Shown: piece after piece, positions 33,916 to 42,847 of the stretch
How the letters are laid out: the number at the start of each line of letters is the position of its first letter
Numbering within the stretch: the stretch's first letter is position 1
DNA from: Fidelibacterota bacterium
GTDB taxonomy: Bacteria; Fidelibacterota; UBA2242; JAOZSR01
Length of the DNA stretch: 63,883 bases
Assembly: GCA_029939575.1 (NCBI GenBank)
Contig: JAOZSR010000008.1
Span: forward strand, 1-63,883
Reading direction: 5' to 3'
Notes under the pieces: generated by a model
The model's database searches: none
The model's input: only the letters and a program-made list of their open reading frames with translations
What the model was told of the DNA's origin: nothing
Program-made: the position numbers and the translations under genes

Positions 33916-35466
33916 ATGAGCAGGGAACGAAAAATCCTTGAGTTAAAAGAAAAAATTGAGAAAGCCAAACTTGGTGGTGGGCAAAAATATATTGATAAAC
34001 AACACGAGCGGGGAAAACTTACTGCCAGAGAAAGGATATTTCTTTTACTAGATGATAAAAGTTTTGAAGAACTTGATTTATTCAAAACCCATAACTGTTC
34101 CGATTTTGGAATGGAAAATAAAAAAATAGACGGTGATGGGATTGTGACCGGGTATGGTACAATTCATGGCAGACTTGTTTTTGTGTATTCCTTTGATTTT
34201 ACGGTTTTTGGTGGTTCATTGTCAAAAAGTGTGGGCGAAAAGATTGTCAAGGTTCAGGAAATGGCAGCCAAAAACGGAGCACCAATCATTGGGATCAATG
34301 ATTCCGGTGGTGCCAGAATCCAGGAAGGAGTCGATTCCCTGGCTGGTTATACGGAAATTTTTCTTAATAATGTTTTATATTCCGGTGTAGTACCTCAAAT
34401 AAGTGCAATTGTCGGACCAGCTGCCGGAGGAGCGGTTTATTCACCAGCCTTAACAGATTTTATTTTTATGGTCAGAAAATCTGCATATATGTTTTTGACC
34501 GGGCCTAAAATTGTCAAAACTGTAACTCACGAAGATATAACTGCAGAAGAACTTGGTGGTGCTGATACTCATGCCACCAAAACCGGAATTACTCATTTTT
34601 CTTATGATGATGAGAAAAGTCTTTTTGCAGGAATTCGTGATCTTGTTCAGTATATTCCTCAGAATAATCTTGAAAATACACCTTTCCTGGAAAATGAAGA
34701 CACACCTAATAGAATCGATGAAGAATTAAATTATTTGGTTCCTGACAATCCCCATAAACCTTATGATATGAAAAAAATTCTATATTCAATTTTGGATATG
34801 GGTGAATTTATGGAAGTTCAGAAATATTATGCCCAAAATATTATAATTGGTTTTGGCCGTTTAAATGGAAAATCTGTTGGTGTCGTTGCTAATCAACCAA
34901 ATTACATGGCTGGCGTCCTTGATAGTAACTCGTCGGTTAAAGCAGCGCGTTTTGTTCGTTTTTGTGATGCTTTTAATATTCCGATTATCACTTTTGAAGA
35001 TGTGCCCGGATTTATGCCTGGCACTAATCAGGAATTCAACGGTATTATTAAACATGGGGCAAAGTTGCTTTTTGCTTATGCCGAAGCAACAGTTCCAAAG
35101 ATTACTGTTATTACCAGGAAAGGATACGGTGGTGCTTTTTGTGTGATGAACTCCAAACAATTACGTGGGGATTTTAGTTATGCCTGGCCTTCTTCGGAAA
35201 TTGCTGTAATGGGTCCTGAAGGTGCCAGTGAAATCATTTTTCGTAAAGAAATTAAAGAATCTGATAATCCCGGTGAAAAATTGACTAAAAAAATTCAGGA
35301 ATACAGAGAAAAATTTGCAAATCCCTATGTCGCTGCTTCAAAAGGATATATTGATGAAGTTATTGAGCCAAAAATCACCAGATATAAATTAATAAAAGCG
35401 TTGGAAATGCTGGCAAATAAAAGAGATAATATTCCTGTTAAAAAGCATGGTAATATTCCGTTATAG
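33916..35466 (+). CDS. mmdA: methylmalonyl-CoA decarboxylase / acyl-CoA carboxylase, carboxyltransferase (alpha) subunit
   Basis: A 516-residue carboxyltransferase of the PccB/MmdA family. Both crotonase-like halves are seen: GKLTARERI, VYSFDFTVFGGSLS, INDSGGARIQEGVDSLAGY and the GPAAGGAVYSPALTDF oxyanion-hole region in the N-half; VANQPNYMAGVLD, FEDVPGFMPGTNQE and RKGYGGAFCVMNS in the C-half. It moves the carboxyl group between (S)-methylmalonyl-CoA and the biotin carrier at 35852. The OadG- and OadB-like neighbours make a sodium-pumping decarboxylase the better call than an ATP-driven propionyl-CoA carboxylase, as no biotin carboxylase gene is present. Confidence 0.92.
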   Translation: MSRERKILELKEKIEKAKLGGGQKYIDKQHERGKLTARERIFLLLDDKSFEELDLFKTHNCSDFGMENKKIDGDGIVTGYGTIHGRLVFVYSFDFTVFGGSLSKSVGEKIVKVQEMAAKNGAPIIGINDSGGARIQEGVDSLAGYTEIFLNNVLYSGVVPQISAIVGPAAGGAVYSPALTDFIFMVRKSAYMFLTGPKIVKTVTHEDITAEELGGADTHATKTGITHFSYDDEKSLFAGIRDLVQYIPQNNLENTPFLENEDTPNRIDEELNYLVPDNPHKPYDMKKILYSILDMGEFMEVQKYYAQNIIIGFGRLNGKSVGVVANQPNYMAGVLDSNSSVKAARFVRFCDAFNIPIITFEDVPGFMPGTNQEFNGIIKHGAKLLFAYAEATVPKITVITRKGYGGAFCVMNSKQLRGDFSYAWPSSEIAVMGPEGASEIIFRKEIKESDNPGEKLTKKIQEYREKFANPYVAASKGYIDEVIEPKITRYKLIKALEMLANKRDNIPVKKHGNIPL

Positions 35467-35474
35467 GAGCAAGA

Positions 35475-35819
35475 ATGTTTGAAAATATAATTAAAAATAA
35501 TGGATTTAATATCGCTATTAGTGGAATTATTATTGTTTTTGCCGGTTTAGTTCTTATAGCTTTAACTATAATAATTTTTAATAAAATATTTCATAAAGCC
35601 CATCAAAATAAAGAGGTTGTTGATAAAAAAACCGAAACTGTTCCTGAAATTAGTCCTAACAAAATACCAGATGATATTTTAACGGCAATTTCTGTAGGAA
35701 TAGAGTGTTATCGGAAAATTCATTTTGATGAACTTCAAACCGAAATAACATTTAAACATGGAGGAAATCGTTCTGCCTGGAGTTTAGGATCAAAATTTGA
35801 GCAAAGAGAACGAATTTAA
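35475..35819 (+). CDS. OadG/MmdD-like small membrane subunit of decarboxylase
   Basis: A 114-residue protein with one N-terminal transmembrane helix (about residues 14-38, GIIIVFAGLVLIALTIIIF) followed by a charged linker and a small C-terminal part with ILTAISVGIECYRKIH and the ending SAWSLGSKFEQRERI. The helix-plus-tail layout and its place between the alpha subunit and the biotin carrier are typical of the gamma/delta subunits of Na+-pumping oxaloacetate and methylmalonyl-CoA decarboxylases, which hold the complex together. Gaps to both neighbours are short (8 and 32 bp). Confidence 0.85.
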   Translation: MFENIIKNNGFNIAISGIIIVFAGLVLIALTIIIFNKIFHKAHQNKEVVDKKTETVPEISPNKIPDDILTAISVGIECYRKIHFDELQTEITFKHGGNRSAWSLGSKFEQRERI

Positions 35820-35851
35820 TTTAGTTAATAAATTCTCACAAGGATTGGTAA

Positions 35852-36307
35852 ATGAAAGAAAAAAAGATAGAACTTGAAATAAATGGGAAAGATTATTCTG
35901 TTATTATTAATGAATTTAACGCCCATGATGCTGTTGTTACTGTAAATGATAATAAATACAAAGTATTACTTAAAGACCTTGGAATTGAGCAGGTATCGGA
36001 TCTTCAGCCAAAACTCGTTCATAATTCGGAACCAATTTCTATTGATACAAACAGAACACCGGTCAAATTACATCGTCCGAAATCAATGGTAAATGCATCT
36101 TCAATAGTAGCACCATTACCCGGATTAATATTGAAACTCAATGTTAGAGTTGGGGATGAGGTGAAATCAGGCCAACAGCTATTGATTATGGAAGCTATGA
36201 AAATGGAAAATGAGATTAGGGCAAAGAATAATGGCCTTGTAAAAGAAATATTGGTAAAAGAGGGCGATTCTGTTGATGAAGGTTCTGTCCTAATTACTTT
36301 AGAATAG
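35852..36307 (+). CDS. biotin carboxyl carrier subunit of decarboxylase
   Basis: A 151-residue protein. The last 70 residues are a biotinyl domain with the biotinylation site Lys117 in the classical EAMKMEN and the preceding VAPLPGLILKLNVRVGDEVKSGQQL. The first 75 residues form a small beta-rich docking part. It carries CO2 from the carboxyltransferase (mmdA) to the membrane subunit (36321). It is 13 bp before the beta subunit. Confidence 0.95.
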   Translation: MKEKKIELEINGKDYSVIINEFNAHDAVVTVNDNKYKVLLKDLGIEQVSDLQPKLVHNSEPISIDTNRTPVKLHRPKSMVNASSIVAPLPGLILKLNVRVGDEVKSGQQLLIMEAMKMENEIRAKNNGLVKEILVKEGDSVDEGSVLITLE

Positions 36308-36320
36308 TCGGGGAAAGCAC

Positions 36321-37490
36321 ATGGACTTGATTATACAAATTCTTTCTACTACCGGTTTTGCTAATATGGCTTGGGGAAATCTGGTCATGATAATTGTTGG
36401 AGCCGGTGCAATTTATCTGGCAATCGCAAAAAATTATGAGCCCTTACTTCTACTACCAATTGGGTTTGGAGTAATAGTGGGAAATATTCCCTATATGCCC
36501 GGATTACCACTTGGAGTATATGATACAGTTGCAAACGGAGCCAGTCAAAACAGTGTATTTAGTATTTTTTATTATGGAGTTACATCAGGTATTTTTCCTC
36601 CATTAATTTTTCTTGGAATTGGAGCTTTGACTGATTTTTCATCTTTAATTTCTAACCCTAAATCAGTTTTGCTTGGAGCTGCTGCCCAAACTGGTATTTT
36701 TATAACTTTTCTCGGCGCTTTAATGCTTGGCTTTACAGATGTTCAGGCTGCTTCTATTGGAATAATTGGCGGGGCGGACGGACCAACTTCAATTTTTTTA
36801 GCCTCGAATTTGGCTCCTGAATTATTGGGCCCGATTGCAATTGCAGCTTATTCATATATGGCATTGGTACCACTGATTCAGCCACCAATTATGAAATTAT
36901 TGACTACCGTGGAAGAGCGAAAAATCAGAATGAAATCTCCGCGAAAAGTCAGTCGTCTGGAAAAAATATTATTCCCAATCATTGTTGTGCTTGTGGCCGC
37001 ATTAATAGCGCCTGGTTCTCTTTCCCTGGTAGGAATGCTTGGATTAGGAAACTTGCTAAAAGAGAGTGGTGTAACTAAAAGACTTGCCAATACAGCAGGG
37101 AACGCCTTATTGGATATCTGCACTATACTATTATCCTTTTCTGTTGGAGCAAGTACCCAGGCAAGCAGAATTGTTGATGGTGTGAATGTTGGTTTTCTTA
37201 CTCCTAAATCTTTGGGAATATTTGCACTGGGGCTTTTTTCATTTATTGTAGCAACATTTTTTGGATTATTATTCGCTAAATTTATGAACTTGTTTCTAAA
37301 GGAAAAGATTAATCCTTTGATTGGAGCAGCCGGAGTGTCGGCTGTACCGGATTCAGCCAGAGTTGTTCAGCATTTTGCCCAAAAATATGATAATGATAAT
37401 CATTTGCTTTTTCATGCAATGGCTCCCAATGTTTCCGGTGTTATTGGTTCAGCAATAGCAGCCGGAGTTTTTCTGGCTATATTTAATTGA
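36321..37490 (+). CDS. mmdB: sodium-pumping decarboxylase beta subunit (MmdB/OadB)
   Basis: A 389-residue polytopic membrane protein. The conserved Na+ and carboxybiotin region is clear: GIFPPLIFLGIGALTDFSSL (with the functional Asp), IIGGADGPTSIFLAS (with its Asp) and, in the second half, GVSAVPDSARVVQ and the NVSGVIGSAIAAGVF end. It decarboxylates carboxybiotin with uptake of a proton and exports 1-2 Na+. Length is near the usual 375-430 residues. It closes the eight-gene operon, which runs propionyl/methylmalonyl/succinyl-CoA interconversion and stores the energy as a sodium gradient. Confidence 0.95.
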   Translation: MDLIIQILSTTGFANMAWGNLVMIIVGAGAIYLAIAKNYEPLLLLPIGFGVIVGNIPYMPGLPLGVYDTVANGASQNSVFSIFYYGVTSGIFPPLIFLGIGALTDFSSLISNPKSVLLGAAAQTGIFITFLGALMLGFTDVQAASIGIIGGADGPTSIFLASNLAPELLGPIAIAAYSYMALVPLIQPPIMKLLTTVEERKIRMKSPRKVSRLEKILFPIIVVLVAALIAPGSLSLVGMLGLGNLLKESGVTKRLANTAGNALLDICTILLSFSVGASTQASRIVDGVNVGFLTPKSLGIFALGLFSFIVATFFGLLFAKFMNLFLKEKINPLIGAAGVSAVPDSARVVQHFAQKYDNDNHLLFHAMAPNVSGVIGSAIAAGVFLAIFN

Positions 37491-37620
37491 TATTGGAAAA
37501 ATTTTTACACGAATGGATATTATTAATTTTATTAAATATGGAACTAAGTAAAACCTATTGGATAAAAAATACAATTCAGTAAATCAAGTTAGTCCAGTAT
37601 AAAGAAAAAAAGGAGATGTA

Positions 37621-38859
37621 ATGAATCCTCAAGAGAAATTAAAAAAATATTTTAAGGAAAATCGTGAATCTATTAAAAATGAGATGGTTGATTTAATTAC
37701 AAAAATGGTAGCTGAAAAAACTGTAAATGTTGTTTCGGAAAAACTTAGCGAACATCCCTATTTAAAATTTCGTGGTGAAGAATATCGGGTTGGAAATATT
37801 GTCAAAAAATTTCTGTCAGAAATTGATGTGAAATATGATGAGTTTTCACGTATGGAAGGTCGACCAAATATTATTGGTGGTATAGGAAAAAATAAGAGTG
37901 GGAAAAGACTGTTAATGCCAGCTCATATGGATATTGTTCCAGCCGGAGAGGGATGGGATACTGATCCTTTCGAAGTGGTTGAGAAAGATGGAATGTTATA
38001 TGGCAGAGGCACACTTGACAATAAAGGACCACTTGTGTCAATTTTACTCGCTGCCAAGATTATGAAAAAGTTGGAGTTAGACCAGGAAATTGATGGTCAG
38101 TTAATGATTGCTGCTTTAGCTGATGAAGAAGCGGAAGACCCGGATGGAATAGATTATGGAATCGGATATTTAATGGATGAAGCTTTAATTGATCCAACCT
38201 GGGCGATAATTCCTGACATTGGTGAAAATATGAAAGGGATTGATATCGCAGAAAAAGGACGCACAGTATTCAAAATCAAATCAAAAGGAAAACAGGCCCA
38301 TGGATCAACGCCAGAACTTGGTATTAATGCGGTATTTATGATGGCAAAATTGGTAGCAGAAATAGAAAAAATGAAATTTGATTATGATGTACATGATGTC
38401 TTAGGGCATCCTAGTCTTAATCTTGGAGAAATTCATGGTGGTGCAGCTCCTAATATTGTCCCGGGAACCTGTGAAATTATTTTAGACATTCGTACTGTTC
38501 CTGGTATGACCAAAGAAAAGGTAATTGGCCAACTACAAAAATGTATTGATAAAGTTGAGAATGGCAAATTTGAAATTAATGTTATGGCCTGGAATGAACC
38601 TCATGCAATTAATCCTGATAATGAAATTGTAGACGTTATTAAGAAATATACAAAAGATATTATAGGTGTAGAGCCAAAAGCCTTTGGAATGGGTGGTGGA
38701 ACCTATGCAAAAACATTGAACATGAAAAATGTGCTGGCAGTTGGGTTTGGTCCTGGTGATGATACAGCTTTTCATGTGGAAAATGAATATGTTGAAATTG
38801 ATCAATTAATCGATTTTTCTTTATTAACATTATTAATCGCATTTGATCTTTTAAAGTAA
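37621..38859 (+). CDS. M20 family metallopeptidase (PepV/ArgE-like dipeptidase)
   Basis: A 412-residue protein of the M20 peptidase family. The metal ligands appear in PAHMDIVPAGEGW (His/Asp), YGRGTLDNKGPLV (Asp), ADEEAEDPDG (catalytic Glu pair) and the later IIPDIGE. The lid domain spans about 205-330 with KQAHGSTPELGINAV, and the last His is in DDTAFHVENEY. It probably removes amino acids from small peptides. AAGGAG lies just upstream of the ATG. It follows the methylmalonyl-CoA operon after 130 bp and is ended by its own terminator, so it is likely a separate unit. A peptide-fermenting lifestyle would fit. Confidence 0.9.
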   Translation: MNPQEKLKKYFKENRESIKNEMVDLITKMVAEKTVNVVSEKLSEHPYLKFRGEEYRVGNIVKKFLSEIDVKYDEFSRMEGRPNIIGGIGKNKSGKRLLMPAHMDIVPAGEGWDTDPFEVVEKDGMLYGRGTLDNKGPLVSILLAAKIMKKLELDQEIDGQLMIAALADEEAEDPDGIDYGIGYLMDEALIDPTWAIIPDIGENMKGIDIAEKGRTVFKIKSKGKQAHGSTPELGINAVFMMAKLVAEIEKMKFDYDVHDVLGHPSLNLGEIHGGAAPNIVPGTCEIILDIRTVPGMTKEKVIGQLQKCIDKVENGKFEINVMAWNEPHAINPDNEIVDVIKKYTKDIIGVEPKAFGMGGGTYAKTLNMKNVLAVGFGPGDDTAFHVENEYVEIDQLIDFSLLTLLIAFDLLK

Positions 38860-38883
38860 ATTTTTGTACATATTATTGAGGAA

Positions 38884-38913
38884 GGGATAGTATATTAACT
38901 ATCCCTTTTTTTT
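38884..38913 (+). terminator. intrinsic terminator of the M20 peptidase gene
   Basis: GGGATAGT (38884-38891) pairs with ACTATCCC (38898-38905) and is followed by eight T residues. Confidence 0.9.
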
Positions 38914-38972
38914 ACAATAATTAGCAAAAATGCAACTCAATTGCATCTTTGCAACTTTTTTTTTCAAAACAC

Positions 38973-39001
38973 TTGACATTAATAGTTAGACGGATTTAAA
39001 T
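38973..39001 (+). promoter_or_regulatory. possible promoter of the degenerate regulator gene
   Basis: A perfect TTGACA at 38973-38978 is followed after 17 bases by TTAAAT at 38996-39001 (four of six). It is 46 bases upstream of the regulator start. The -10 match is weak. Confidence 0.45.
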
Positions 39002-39047
39002 TTCAACAGCAAAAAATATAACTTTTTATGTAAGGCATTTTAAATAA

Positions 39048-40982
39048 ATGAAGAAAAAATCTATTTCAGAAAATAAAAAAATTGCTGCGACAGATGGAAT
39101 ATTAATTGTTAATAGAAAAATGAAAATAAACGAGATAGATCAGGTTGCTCTGAGGATTTCCGGTCTCAATATTAAAGATTATAATGGTAAACTGATTGAA
39201 ACTTTTTTAACAAATCCAAAGGAGGATTTGTTTTATTTTGAAGAAACATTTAGTTCGGGCAGGGCATTTTATAATTTATCTCTAAACATAAAATGTTCAA
39301 AACAATTGTCAGAAAATGAATCGATGAATGTAATCTCGTCGATAATTCCAATTAATAAACCAGGTAAATTACCCAAAAAACTCATTTTTGTTTTTAGAAA
39401 TACAAAATCGCATATTGCATTATCGCAACTTGTAAATAAAGTTACTAAAGAGAAAAACAATTTTAGCCAAAACCTTAAATTTCTAACTGATAACTGCTTT
39501 GAGTCAATTTTATCAATTGATCAGGAAGGAAAAATTCTTTCTAATAATTCTAATGTTTTAAAGTTATTCAAAAGGACATCTGAGGAAATAATTGGAAAAT
39601 CTATTTTTGATTTCATTTCAGAAATTCCGGTAGAAGAGGACATTAATATTGAGTATGGAATTGAAAAGAAGCAGGATTTCTTATCTTTCTTAAAATGTGA
39701 TGAAAGTGTTAAAAAAGAAAATTTGGAAATGATAGATGAATATACTTCTGAAAAAAATGAAAATAAGGATGATAGCAAAGAAGAAAAAGAAAGTACTGAA
39801 GAAAAAGTTAACCTGAAAACACTTATTTTTACAGGAGAAATTAATATTAATAACAATCAAGAATCTGATTCTTCAGGTGTTTTAACAGCAGGTTATATAT
39901 TAAGTGAGACCGGTGAGGTAAAAAATATTTTATGTATAATCTCTCCAAAAATAGAACAGGCAAAAGATGTTGTTGCCGAAACATTACCGACTCTTCCGGA
40001 ATCTGCTTATATCATTGAAGATAATCCGGCCATGGAAAAAGTATATGCAGAAATTGATAATATCTCGGAATTCAATGAAAATGTATTTATTAATGGTCCA
40101 AAAGGTACCGGCAAACTTCATGTTGCGCGGATATTACATGAAAGAAGTGAAAACTCATCTTCGGAATTTGAAGAATTTACCTATGATTTGCTTGCCGAAG
40201 AATATGAAATGCAATCTGGAAATATTATTCAGAAAAAATTGTTCGGTTTTGTAAACGATGATGCCATTTTTGTACCGGGGAGAATTCATACTATAAATAA
40301 TGGTACTATATATTTTAAATCAATTGAAGATTTTCCTATGGAAATCCAGGAACAATTATACGAAACTATTTCAAAACCTGCCATTGAAGATGAAGAAGAA
40401 TTGGTGGAGCCTGTGAAATGCAGAGTTGTTTTATCCAGTTCTATTCCCTTTGATGAGTTAGAAGATAAAATTTTTCCGGGGCTTTATACAATGTTTCAGG
40501 ATAACATTATCTATGTACCCACTTTAAAAGAAAGAATTACTGATATTGTTAAATTTATCAAACATTTTTTAAACATTTTTAATGAAGAGTATGATAAAGA
40601 AATCAAATCTGTTACACCTGAATTATTAAGTCAAATGATTAACTATTCATGGCCTGGTAATTTTAATGAATTGGAGACCAAGCTTAAAGAAGCATACTTC
40701 AATTGTAATGATTTGATAATTTCAAAAGTGGATATGTTCTTGCCTGATGTACAAGTTAATGAACAGGTAAATGAACAAACGGAAATCGCTCCAATATCAG
40801 GTAATGATGCATTTATTGACAAAATTCTTTCTTACGAGGATCCTTTAAAAAATGTTGAAAAAATCGCCTTGGAAGCAATTTTGGAAAAATTTGAGGGGCA
40901 TAGACAAAAAACGGCAGAAGTTTTGGGAATGAATAAATCTACTCTTTGGCGTAAAATGAAAAAATATGATCTAATAACCTAA
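39048..40982 (+). CDS. PAS-AAA-HTH regulator with degenerate sigma-54 interaction domain
   Basis: A 644-residue protein with the domain order of an NtrC-type enhancer-binding protein: PAS-like regions (about 12-120 and 147-195), an acidic linker (about 225-255), a AAA+ domain (about 320-560) and a Fis-type helix-turn-helix (about 600-640; HRQKTAEVLGMNKSTLWRKM). Walker A is present as GPKGTGK (350-356). However, the sigma-54-contacting GAFTGA loop is missing (FGFVNDDAIFVPGR instead) and Walker B lacks the Asp-Glu pair (NGTIYFKSIEDF for GGTLFLDEI). The late LKERITDIVKF and NYSWPGNFNELE remain. It probably cannot drive sigma-54 open complex formation and may act as a DNA-binding repressor or co-regulator. 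Confidence 0.8.
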   Translation: MKKKSISENKKIAATDGILIVNRKMKINEIDQVALRISGLNIKDYNGKLIETFLTNPKEDLFYFEETFSSGRAFYNLSLNIKCSKQLSENESMNVISSIIPINKPGKLPKKLIFVFRNTKSHIALSQLVNKVTKEKNNFSQNLKFLTDNCFESILSIDQEGKILSNNSNVLKLFKRTSEEIIGKSIFDFISEIPVEEDINIEYGIEKKQDFLSFLKCDESVKKENLEMIDEYTSEKNENKDDSKEEKESTEEKVNLKTLIFTGEININNNQESDSSGVLTAGYILSETGEVKNILCIISPKIEQAKDVVAETLPTLPESAYIIEDNPAMEKVYAEIDNISEFNENVFINGPKGTGKLHVARILHERSENSSSEFEEFTYDLLAEEYEMQSGNIIQKKLFGFVNDDAIFVPGRIHTINNGTIYFKSIEDFPMEIQEQLYETISKPAIEDEEELVEPVKCRVVLSSSIPFDELEDKIFPGLYTMFQDNIIYVPTLKERITDIVKFIKHFLNIFNEEYDKEIKSVTPELLSQMINYSWPGNFNELETKLKEAYFNCNDLIISKVDMFLPDVQVNEQVNEQTEIAPISGNDAFIDKILSYEDPLKNVEKIALEAILEKFEGHRQKTAEVLGMNKSTLWRKMKKYDLIT

Positions 40983-40995
40983 ATTACAGAATGAT

Positions 40996-41325
40996 ATGAA
41001 AATTGCAATACCAGCAGAAAACCACTATCTTGATGTTCCGATTATTCCAAATTTTAACGAATGTTTTTATTTTATAATTTTTAATACAGAATCTCCCGGA
41101 CAATATACATATTTTAAAAATCCTTATAAAAAAACTATTAGCGGATGGGAAATATTCTGTGCTCAATTCCTGATTAGCCAGAATATTGATTTAGTAATTT
41201 GTTCCAAAAACATTGATCCTGTTGGATGTAGATTATTGATTGAAAATGATATTACAGTTTTTGATAAACAATCCGGAACTGTAAGAGATGCATTAAAATT
41301 ATTAAAACGACAAAAATATTTTTAA
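40996..41325 (+). CDS. NifX/NifB-type iron-molybdenum cofactor binding domain protein
   Basis: A 109-residue single-domain protein of the dinitrogenase FeMo-cofactor biosynthesis family. MKIAIPAENHYLDVPIIPNFNECFYFIIFN at the N-terminus and the ribonuclease H-like core with LISQNIDLVICSKNIDPVGCRLLIENDITVF and GTVRDALKLL match the family. Other members bind metal-sulfur clusters, yet no nitrogenase gene is near. It lies 13 bp behind the degenerate regulator, so the two are probably co-transcribed and may be functionally tied. Confidence 0.8.
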   Translation: MKIAIPAENHYLDVPIIPNFNECFYFIIFNTESPGQYTYFKNPYKKTISGWEIFCAQFLISQNIDLVICSKNIDPVGCRLLIENDITVFDKQSGTVRDALKLLKRQKYF

Positions 41326-41403
41326 TATTCCCACAATATTATCTTATAGTAATGACAATTATAATATTCTTTATATAAAACAGTTCAATCAAAGAGGTCT
41401 CAA

Positions 41404-42807
41404 ATGACTAATAATATACTAATTAAAAATCCGTCTTTTTGTATTACTGCTGGTAATAGGTCTGATATTAGTAGTTTTTCAAAAGGTCATATCTACATTG
41501 AAAATAACAAAATTAAATCTATTGGACCGGAACCATCGGACCATCAGGCCGATATTGAAATTGATGGCTCAAGAATGCTTGTGCTGCCAGGATTAATTAA
41601 CACACATCATCATTTTTTTCAAACTCTTACGAGGAATATTTTTTGTACTCAACAATCCCCACTTTTTGATTGGTTATTAACAAATTATGAGATATGGAGA
41701 GAGATTGATGAAGAGGGGTTTTTTGTAAGTGCAAAACTTGCGATTGGCGAATTGTTAAAATCCGGTTGCACTACGACCTCAGATCATCTTTACCTTTTTC
41801 CGGGCAAAACATCAAAAGAATTAATTGATAGTGAAATAAAAGCAGCAACTGAAGCCGGGATTAGATTTCAACCAACCAGAGGTTCGATGTCTTTGGGGAA
41901 ATCTAAAGGCGGGTTACCTCCCGATGATGTAATTCAGTCAGAGCAAATAATTACTGCAGATATTATTCGTTTATTAAAAAAATATCATGATGATTCTGTA
42001 GGATCTATGACCAGAATATCTCTGGCCCCTTGTTCTCCTTTTTCTGTTACGTCGGGTTTGATGAAAAAAACTGTTGCCCTGGCAAAAGAATATAATCTGA
42101 ATATTCACACTCACCTGGCAGAAACTATTGATGAAGAGAATTTTTGCCTCAAACAATTTGGAGTACGTCCTTTTCAATATCTAAAAGATTTAGGCTGGAT
42201 CAGATCAAACGCCTGGTTTGCTCATTCTATTTTTCTAAATCAGGAAGAAATTAATGAACTTGGAGATAAAGGAGCCGGAATTTCCCATTGTCCAACCTCG
42301 AACATGCGTCTTGGCTCAGGAATAGCGCCAATTAAAGAAATGTTATCCAAAAATGTAAAAGTAAGCCTTGGAGTTGATGGATCAGCTTCCAATGATTCTT
42401 CCAATATGCTCAATGAATTACGAAATTCAATGTTATTATCAAGATTGAGAAAACACTCTCAATGGTTGTCAGCTGAAGAAATTTTCTATATGGCAACAAA
42501 AGGAGGTGCCGAGGTTCTGGGACGTGATGATATTGGAACCCTGGAAGTTGGAAAACAAGCAGATTTAATAATGATTTCACTGGATAGATTAGAGTTTTCC
42601 GGTGCGAAACATGACCCTCTGGGAGCAGTAATATTTTCACTGCCCGCACAACCAGTTGATTATGTTATTGTCAATGGAAAAATTGTTGTGAAAGAGGGGA
42701 ATTTGGTCAACATTGATGAAGCGGATTTGCTTAGAAGACATAGTGCAATTTCTACAAATATTTTACAAAGAGTTGAGAAAAAGACAAATTTAAAATTATT
42801 TCGATAA
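41404..42807 (+). CDS. amidohydrolase (8-oxoguanine deaminase/hydroxyatrazine hydrolase-like)
   Basis: A 467-residue metal-dependent amidohydrolase, subtype I, cytosine/guanine deaminase-like. The first metal motif is LINTHHHFFQTLTRN (His68 and His70), the third His is in HTHLAETIDEE, the fourth in WFAHSIFLN and the Asp in SLGVDGSASNDSSNM. HHxFQTLTR is characteristic of 8-oxoguanine deaminase and the AtzB/TrzN-like group, so deamination or dechlorination of a purine-like ring is likely; 8-oxoguanine is my best guess. The ATG follows AGAGGTCTCAA. It is monocistronic or precedes the small barrel gene by 40 bp. Confidence 0.88.
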   Translation: MTNNILIKNPSFCITAGNRSDISSFSKGHIYIENNKIKSIGPEPSDHQADIEIDGSRMLVLPGLINTHHHFFQTLTRNIFCTQQSPLFDWLLTNYEIWREIDEEGFFVSAKLAIGELLKSGCTTTSDHLYLFPGKTSKELIDSEIKAATEAGIRFQPTRGSMSLGKSKGGLPPDDVIQSEQIITADIIRLLKKYHDDSVGSMTRISLAPCSPFSVTSGLMKKTVALAKEYNLNIHTHLAETIDEENFCLKQFGVRPFQYLKDLGWIRSNAWFAHSIFLNQEEINELGDKGAGISHCPTSNMRLGSGIAPIKEMLSKNVKVSLGVDGSASNDSSNMLNELRNSMLLSRLRKHSQWLSAEEIFYMATKGGAEVLGRDDIGTLEVGKQADLIMISLDRLEFSGAKHDPLGAVIFSLPAQPVDYVIVNGKIVVKEGNLVNIDEADLLRRHSAISTNILQRVEKKTNLKLFR

Positions 42808-42847
42808 CTGAAAAATAGAGTCTAATTGCTCAATACGGAGTGTGAAT

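Noticed and set aside
33916-35466. ATP-dependent propionyl-CoA carboxylase
   Set aside because: There is no biotin carboxylase subunit, while the OadG- and OadB-like genes directly follow, so the Na+-pumping decarboxylase is favoured.
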